DNA from: Pseudoscleropodium purum
Taxonomy: Eukaryota; Streptophyta; Bryopsida; Hypnales; Brachytheciaceae
Assembly (NCBI GenBank): GCA_963969395.1
Contig: OZ017804.1
Span: forward strand, 10,230,001 to 10,294,000
Direction: 5' to 3'
DNA length: 64,000 nucleotides
A model generated the notes under the pieces. That model made no database searches and had not been told where the DNA came from. It saw only the letters and a program-made list of their open reading frames with translations. Positions 58,063-64,000 of the stretch are shown here, piece by piece. Numbering within the stretch: the stretch's first letter is position 1; each line of letters begins with the position of its first letter. The position numbers were made by a program, and so were the translations under genes.

Positions 58063-58340
58063 GTCCCTGGACCCTTTCCGGTTTGTCATCATGAATCCGG
58101 TTTACCATCATAATCCGGTTCATCATCATCATCCGGTCCTAGACCTAATCCGTGTTACATTCTGTTTCCGTCGTTAGTTACTCCTGACCGGGTTAGATCC
58201 AAGAAGCCCACTACTTCACGTTCCGTGCTAATTCTGAGTTTTCCTTCCCCACTTAATCGGATCCGGTTAGCTAATTACTAGTTTCCGTTTCTATTTGGGT
58301 GTATACTAAGAAAATCAAAATTCTAAGCTGCGACAATAGC

Positions 58341-58823
58341 ATTTGATAAAATCATAAAGACTCAAATTTTGCAGATTTCAACATTCATAGCAAAAAAAAC
58401 CGTGCATAGTTAATTTTTGCAGGATGCTGAGACTCCAAAAACCAATAACTTAATCTACCTACCTCAAAATAAATCACTATACACTCTAGCGTCCCTTCTT
58501 CGACGTCATTCTCTTTCTGTGATAAAACCCAAACACTCTATACTTCATAACAATCGCTCCTATCACCTCATTGGTCACCTAGTTTGCATAGTAATCTCTT
58601 GCTGCCCTCATCGGTGGCCTATCTGCTAAGTATTGTACTGACTTATATCAAGCATAGTACTCCGATGAGCAATGACAAAGAAAAACTGCACGAAATTCAA
58701 CTTCAAAAAGGTCCTAAAAAAAACCTCCTTCGTCTCTATGGGGAGCATGACTTCACCTCTTCCATCACTATGTCACGATAGTGTTGTTACAAGCCCGATC
58801 CACCTTGTTGCATTAGCCTTGAG
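58341..58823. other. No supported gene
   Basis: Short chance ORFs only. Confidence 0.4.
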
Positions 58824-59121
58824 CAGGGTTGACACAACGTCCGGACACGGACGTTGTGTCCGCAACGTCCACTGACATTCGCGGTTCGGCGGACGCAGCG
58901 TCCGCCTGTCCGCCCGTCCGCCCCGTCCGCTCGATTACGGCCGTCCAATCGACGCGCGGACTGATCTGGTCCGCATGATCTGGGCGTCCGCCTCGGGCCG
59001 TCCGCCCCGCCCGTCCGCTTTCCAACGGTGGTCGGGACGCTGCATCTGCTAGCGTCCGTGCGTTCGAACGTCCGGAAAACGGACGCTATTTGGGGGCGGA
59101 CATTGAGATTCGTCAACCCTG
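58824..59121 (+). mobile_element. hAT-type CGGACG miniature element (copy 7)
   Basis: 298 bp, ends CAGGGTTGAC/GTCAACCCTG, perfect 8-bp duplication GCCTTGAG (58816-58823, 59122-59129). Confidence 0.9.
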
Positions 59122-59334
59122 GCCTTGAGAATGACTACAAGGTTTAACGTTCTTTAAATTTTGAATGGAACAAGTACAATACTTGAGAATGTTGCTTGGC
59201 AATGATAGTTAGTTTTCATTGTGTTGTTGCACCTTGTAGGTGCCACAATTTTGGCACACATATTCCCAATTCGCTCTTTGCCAGTTCTACTAGTCTTATA
59301 CTCACTTCCGCTCTTGAATGCTTCAATTCAGTAG

Positions 59335-59605
59335 ACAATTCCGTCCTAGTTCGTGAAAGCCTACAAAGACAAGTTCACTAGCATAAGCATGCTGGGTCCA
59401 AATGGACATAACCTTGACTAGAAAGTGAAGGTGAACGTGAGCATCATCGGTCCAGGTCAATATGTACATGTATCCTTTGCAACCGGTTTCCAGGACTTCT
59501 GCAGCATGTACCAGTTCAAGGAGAGTGATCGTCTCAAATTCAAACTCATCTACTACAACCGCTTTACCATAATGCGTGCAGATGACGGCACTTCCACATC
59601 CATGG
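59335..59605 (+). pseudogene. B3 DNA-binding-domain relic
   Basis: The translation in the frame of 59335 reads TIPS, stop, FVKAYKDKFTSISMLGPNGH, then NLD, stop, KVKVNV. A segment with HVSFATGFQDFCSMYQFKES, DRLKFKL and NRFTIMRAD follows. This is the plant B3 fold order (IP..FV, L.GP.G..W.V, GW..F...., ..GD.L.F.L, F.V.I). The second stop (TAG) stands where Trp is normal in B3 domains. About 90 codons, with no flanking exon recognised. Known: B3 domains are plant transcription-factor DNA-binding domains. Confidence 0.65.
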
Positions 59606-62339
59606 CGTAGGAGGAGGAGGTTGTCAGTAACTTTGTGTGACCTCAAACACATGAAGGGCACCTTCCACTCGATACTCAAAGGTACACAACACAAACATAT
59701 ACAACCTCTTCTTGGAAATTGCCCTGCAATGACAACAAGCATTGTTAATTTTGTGTACATTGAAAGGCTTCTAGAGAAGGCCGCCTAGGCTTACAAAATA
59801 TGGCCCTAAATTCCGATGTGTAGGCCAAAACTCATGTGATATACAATGGATAAGCTCTCATGGTTGTCCGGACCATGTTTTGGGCTTCTTGTATTTATAC
59901 ATATATGCTCTTTTCTCCCTTCTAACTCCAAAGTCGTATAGTGAAATCAAAAGCTCTTTAAAGTTTCTATATCTTACCAAGTTTCTATTTCAAACGCTTC
60001 TGCCAGTGAGGATCTTTACCTCAATACTACTTTTTTCCATTGTATAGCAAATTAATTTTGCAAGTTCTAATCCGGCACACCTGAACCGTAACTACTCCTA
60101 GCTCCTCTACATCTTGATTTTGAACATAAAAATTTTTAGCTTGTATCTTGCATGTACATATTTTCCATTGCCAAAAATATGGTACAGACATATTAGCTCA
60201 GCATGTTCAATTGACCTAAAAGTTCATTTCCAAGTCTAATGTTCTACAAGCAAAAGCTCCATGAAACCTGTTTGAAAGAAGATTGATTTGTATTTCCCCT
60301 CCTTCCAAGTTGTTCACCTTGTGAATTGTAAGATATACTTTCTCAAGCTAACTAGACAACCCAGATGAGTGGTAAAGCTGCATCACGTCTTCTGAACATA
60401 AATCCTCATAGTTAGTTCCTGTAAGAATCCGAGTATGGCCATTTACAAACATTGTTAATTTTGTTTTAACGTCAATTTCGGTAAACAAGTTGTTTAGCCA
60501 ATATTTTTCTACCTTTCTGAAAACCAATCTAAAACAAAAATTCAAACCTCCCATACATGTCCTACATTTTAGACCTTCATGTATGTACAAATAGGTTACA
60601 ATTATTTGGTGTTGAAAGTGTGCCAATTCAACGACATTCACTATTTCTTCATGTGCTTAGAGTTGAGCAAGTTTCAAAATCCACATGTGAGAAATGAATG
60701 ATTGTTGAGAGAACTTACATTAGCCTTGCATAGAAATCTAAATGATTGCTAATGTTGCCCCTACTCATATAGGTGTAGGGATTTAGCGTATCTATGATTT
60801 TACTTGGATAACAATCTCCCATAAACATTATGTTGGTGCTACACTTGGTTGTAAAACATTTAGAATGATAGCCATCCATCCTAAGTTTTATGTTAATGCC
60901 TCCCCTCATCTTATAATCATGAGGGCTTGCATTGGAAACTCTTGTAGACACTAGCAAGAAATGAGGGTTTTGTGAGATTACTTTTGTGGTCAAAGGACTT
61001 CCGTAGAGATATCAAGAGCTTCAAGTTAATCCTATTGGAGTCTTCCAGAGACACCAATAGGGAGCCTAAGGTATTTGCTTTTCTCAGAGATGACAATTGG
61101 TGAAGGATTGGGCAGATCGTCTCCTTATTTGTCATAGGTACTTCATTTTCAATTTCCCTCCCAAGGTGCTTTCACTTGCTTATCAAGAGATCAAATTTCT
61201 TCCTCAAGTACCGCCACTTCAAACAACAACTCCCTTGTCTAAGATCAACAACACATCCAATGCGATCAATGATTCAATTAAGCAAAATGATAAAGGTACA
61301 TCACCATGAGGACATGAAAATTGTTTTTTTTAATTCAAACTCTTTGCCATGTACAAATCGAAGCGCTCTTAATCTTGAACTACGTATTGACAGGTCAATT
61401 TAACGTTTTAGCATACAAGCCTAATACCTAGCTATTCAATTTCTTAGCAACTTCAATTCATAGAAGCTTAGAAATCTCTGATTGATCTCTAACTTGACTA
61501 ATAATCTACAAACGCTTTGTTGTTTAAGGCATCAGAAACTAAGAATGATTGTCAGACCTGAACAAGCAAGCTGGCATGATATCAAGGGAGGGAGCCCAAA
61601 CACCTACTAAGTCCACAATTGAGTGCATTTCACATGTTCACCTCAACCATCAACTTCTTCTATACCTGGGCGACGTGCTCATGTTCCTAGAAACATTGAG
61701 TAACATTGAGGAAGTAATCTCTAAGATTCACGTGAAGATCTAATCAAAAAGCAAGATTTAAAGAGATTTCTCAATAAGATGATCAAAGAAGGTAGCACTG
61801 ATAGCATAAGTGGCATTCTTGTTGCTTGAAGAAGCTTATAGTCATCGTCTCCAAACCAAGTACAGTGGATATTTTTTGCCAACAATTCCTAAGAAATAAT
61901 TGGAACTCACAAATGGGGTCCAAATTTAAACATCACTGAAACTTGAGTGTAACCCAAAAATGTAACGGCCTCTATTATACGTACCATCAAATCCGTAATA
62001 GGGAATATGGGAAAATGGCACGACATCCATAGTTCCATAACAAGAGTTAAGTCCAAAATGCTGAACTACATTAAATCTAGGCAGTTCTAGAAGATGACTA
62101 TAGGTGTAGAAGTCAGCTAAGTAAAAGCTCTAGTGCCTATAATTCCTAAGGCACAGACTAAGGCACCACTATACGACCCACTCGCACTCAAAGACTATAT
62201 CAACGCACGCCAAGACAAGCACCTCTAATTCCTCTTGTGTCGAATCCGTTGTCAAAGTCCCAATTCGGTATGCCCTTAGGGAACTTCCAAGCTAATGCTT
62301 GAATGGAGCATGAAAAGCCTGTTAGAATATCGTGAAGCT
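59606..62339. other. No confidently identified gene
   Basis: Minus-strand ORFs at 60641-60348 and 60993-60715 and plus-strand ones near 61100-61310 and 61550-61740 have no domain I recognise. Composition is slightly less AT-rich than elsewhere, so decayed coding sequence is possible. Confidence 0.3.
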
Positions 62340-63660
62340 ACCGTGCAAATTTTGCATGATGGGCAAGATAACATCCTTTATGGCACATCCACTTGTTGCC
62401 ACAAGCCTCGCAGTACCATCTCTACAAGTGACCACAAACCACACAACTCCTTTTCAGCTTTGAGTGGAAATGTGCATGGATGGCTACTAGTCGCCTGGGT
62501 GCACAGCCTGTTGGAAGTGCCCTCCTATGGCGGGCAAGTACAAAATTCTTCACTAGATGCTTTTTGATAACAATGTTGAACGACAAATGGGGCATGATCC
62601 TCAAACCAAGGTCTTCCATTTTGCTTATCCAAGTGACATACGCATTCACCATGCTCTGATCCATGACCATGTAAAACAACTTCATCCACCACTTGTAAGA
62701 ACATAACTGACATGAGTAGTTGCCAAGCACGTGGTCTATCACGTCAACACCTTATATGTATTCAACATACGCTTTGTGCATAGGGGAGGAAGGCACAATC
62801 AATTCGCCCCAAATACCAGTTATGCATTGTAAAGTTTTCATAACAAGGGCCCAAGGTGCCATTGATGTATTGAACAAAGTAACCAATTTTTTGTCTTGCC
62901 AAGACACAACTCCCATTTGGTAGTGATAGTAGGTCCTAATGACCATGGACCCTCTAACCTTGTTGTCCTCCTCCCTATAAAGGCCTGAAGGTAGATTCTT
63001 TCTATTTTGTCATACAGTGCCGGTGGCCTAAATTCTGTTTACCATGAATTTGTGAAAGAGATTCACACTTGCAAATAAATTGTCTATGACTAAGTGGTGA
63101 TCCCTACCTGACGATCCTAAAACCAATTTGTCTACAACATGACAACCAAGACCATGCAGACTACTACTCATCCCCTTTTTGAAGTAGACCTTCATATCCC
63201 AAATAAACCTACTCTTAGAGCTTACTAATAACCACAACTTTATTTCAAATCTAACCGACTTATCAAATATGAACTACCTGATAAAGCAATAGCGGCCTTT
63301 GTATAGTATGATGCACTCATCAATCATAATCTCCCTATCTAAGTTATAAATTGTCTTGGAGACCTTAACAAAATGTTCTATCAATCACCTAGTTTTTGCT
63401 ATGCGATCAAATTCAAGACTCTGGACATCTCAGACTAGTTGAGCATTGTCCACAAGATGAAAACAATTTAGGATCTGTTGGAACCTATGTAGACTCATCA
63501 CCTCCGCTATAACTGCACAATACATGAGGTTTTCCTTTTTCATCCAGTAGTGCCTTATGTTAGGTAGTTTCTTACACCCCATAAGGATACAAACACCTAT
63601 CCATCCTTTAATCTCTATGTGATCCACGTCTATCCATGCAAGACCATCCTTACTTTGGAT
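62340..63660 (-). pseudogene. piggyBac-superfamily transposase relic (5' part beyond or split by insertion)
   Basis: A single minus-strand frame from 63660 to 62340. Blocks in order: DHIEIKGWIGVCILMGCKKL with HYWMKK, MIDECIILYKGR, FDKSV and IKLWLLVSSKS, HHLVIDNLFASVNLFHKF, TGTV/QNRKNLPSG, VVSWQDKKLVTLFNTS, GVDVIDHVLGNY, YKWWMKLFYMVMDQSMVNAY. A C-terminal zinc motif follows, with CVVC, YCEAC, C-x3-C and HH. Known: the piggyBac enzyme uses three Asp residues; all three positions are visible (IDEC, IDN, GVD). At least seven in-frame stops and no frameshift. The N-terminal side is cut by a miniature element at 63661-63981, beyond which the frame probably resumes. Confidence 0.8.
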
Positions 63661-63981
63661 CAGGGTTGACGAATTTCAACGTTTGCCCCAAAATAGCGTC
63701 CGTTTTCCGGACGTCCGGACGCACGGACGCTAGCGGACGCAACGTCCCGACCACCGTCGGAAAGTGGACGGGCGGGGCAGACAAGCGGGGCGGACGGCCC
63801 GACTGCCCGAGGCGGACGCCCAGATCGTGCGGACCAGATCAGTCTGCGCGTCGATCGAACGGCCGTAATCGAGCGGACGGACAGGCGGACGGGGGATAGG
63901 CGGACGCTGCGTCCACCAGGACGCGAATGTCTGCGGACACAGCGAACACAGCGTCCGCGTCCGGACGTCCTGTCAACCCTG
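63661..63981 (-). mobile_element. hAT-type CGGACG miniature element inside the piggyBac relic (copy 8)
   Basis: 321 bp, ends CAGGGTTGAC/GTCAACCCTG, perfect 8-bp duplication CTTTGGAT (63653-63660, 63982-63989). Confidence 0.9.
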
Positions 63982-64000
63982 CTTTGGATCAGGCCATTCG

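Larger units (their letters stand above)
55047..58335 (-). mobile_element. Second solo LTR carrying the ORF, 3.3 kb
   Basis: 3,289 bp, same TGTCGCAGC...GCTGCGACA ends, perfect 5-bp duplication ATAGC (55042-55046, 58336-58340). It differs from the first copy by scattered substitutions and small indels, for example fewer GGATCC units near 56180. Independent insertion of the same family. Confidence 0.8.

Noticed and set aside
59323..59760. 145-aa minus ORF
   Set aside because: Antisense to the B3 relic, whose plus-strand frame carries the recognisable motif.

Overview
The window is plant nuclear DNA: AT-rich, with one intron-rich conserved gene at the left edge and dense layers of transposable elements over the rest. 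The splicing-factor gene has twin CCHC knuckles, a B3 domain relic is present, and the mobile elements are hAT, CACTA and long-LTR types with plant-style 8-bp and 5-bp target duplications. Together these point to a streptophyte. I cannot name the species; the piggyBac-type elements would be unusual in a flowering plant.

1-7.1 kb: minus-strand 3'-truncated gene of the SF1/branchpoint-binding-protein family. I could build twelve exons with consistent GT-AG introns and reading phase. 7.1-20 kb: mostly featureless AT-rich DNA with a 0.93-kb TTAA-flanked piggyBac-type element, a CACTA-like foldback element, other foldbacks, and the first of a family of hAT-type miniature elements rich in CGGACG motifs. 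20.4-24.4 kb: a three-level nest in which a GTATTC-minisatellite repeat was split by a hAT-type element, itself split by a 3.3-kb solo LTR. That LTR contains an intact minus-strand ORF of about 552 codons. A near-identical LTR with its own target duplication lies at 55.0-58.3 kb, and a decayed relative at about 26-28.8 kb.

29.8-42.6 kb: four decayed gene copies. Three share a motif family I call 'WCHID' and one encodes a protein-kinase-like domain; each is preceded by an array of short GC-rich repeats of the GGGCGACC type. 43-46.2 kb: piggyBac-type non-autonomous elements, and one hAT-type miniature element nested inside another. 46.1-49.6 kb: a decayed hAT transposase gene whose left flank is a terminus of the CGGACG miniature-element family, a candidate for their autonomous source. 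52.2-54.8 kb: a nearly intact kinase-like gene behind a CGTCCG array, ending in the same hAT terminus. 59.3 kb: B3-domain relic. 62.3-64 kb: piggyBac transposase relic interrupted by another hAT miniature element.

Overall, the only clearly cellular gene is SF1-like. The mobile DNA includes two apparent pairs of transposase relic and dependent short elements (hAT with CGGACG elements; piggyBac with TTAA elements), a long LTR carrying its own gene, and a recurring arrangement of GC-rich short-repeat array followed by an ORF at six loci. Reading frames in the relics are mostly broken by in-frame stops rather than frameshifts, as expected from cytosine deamination.
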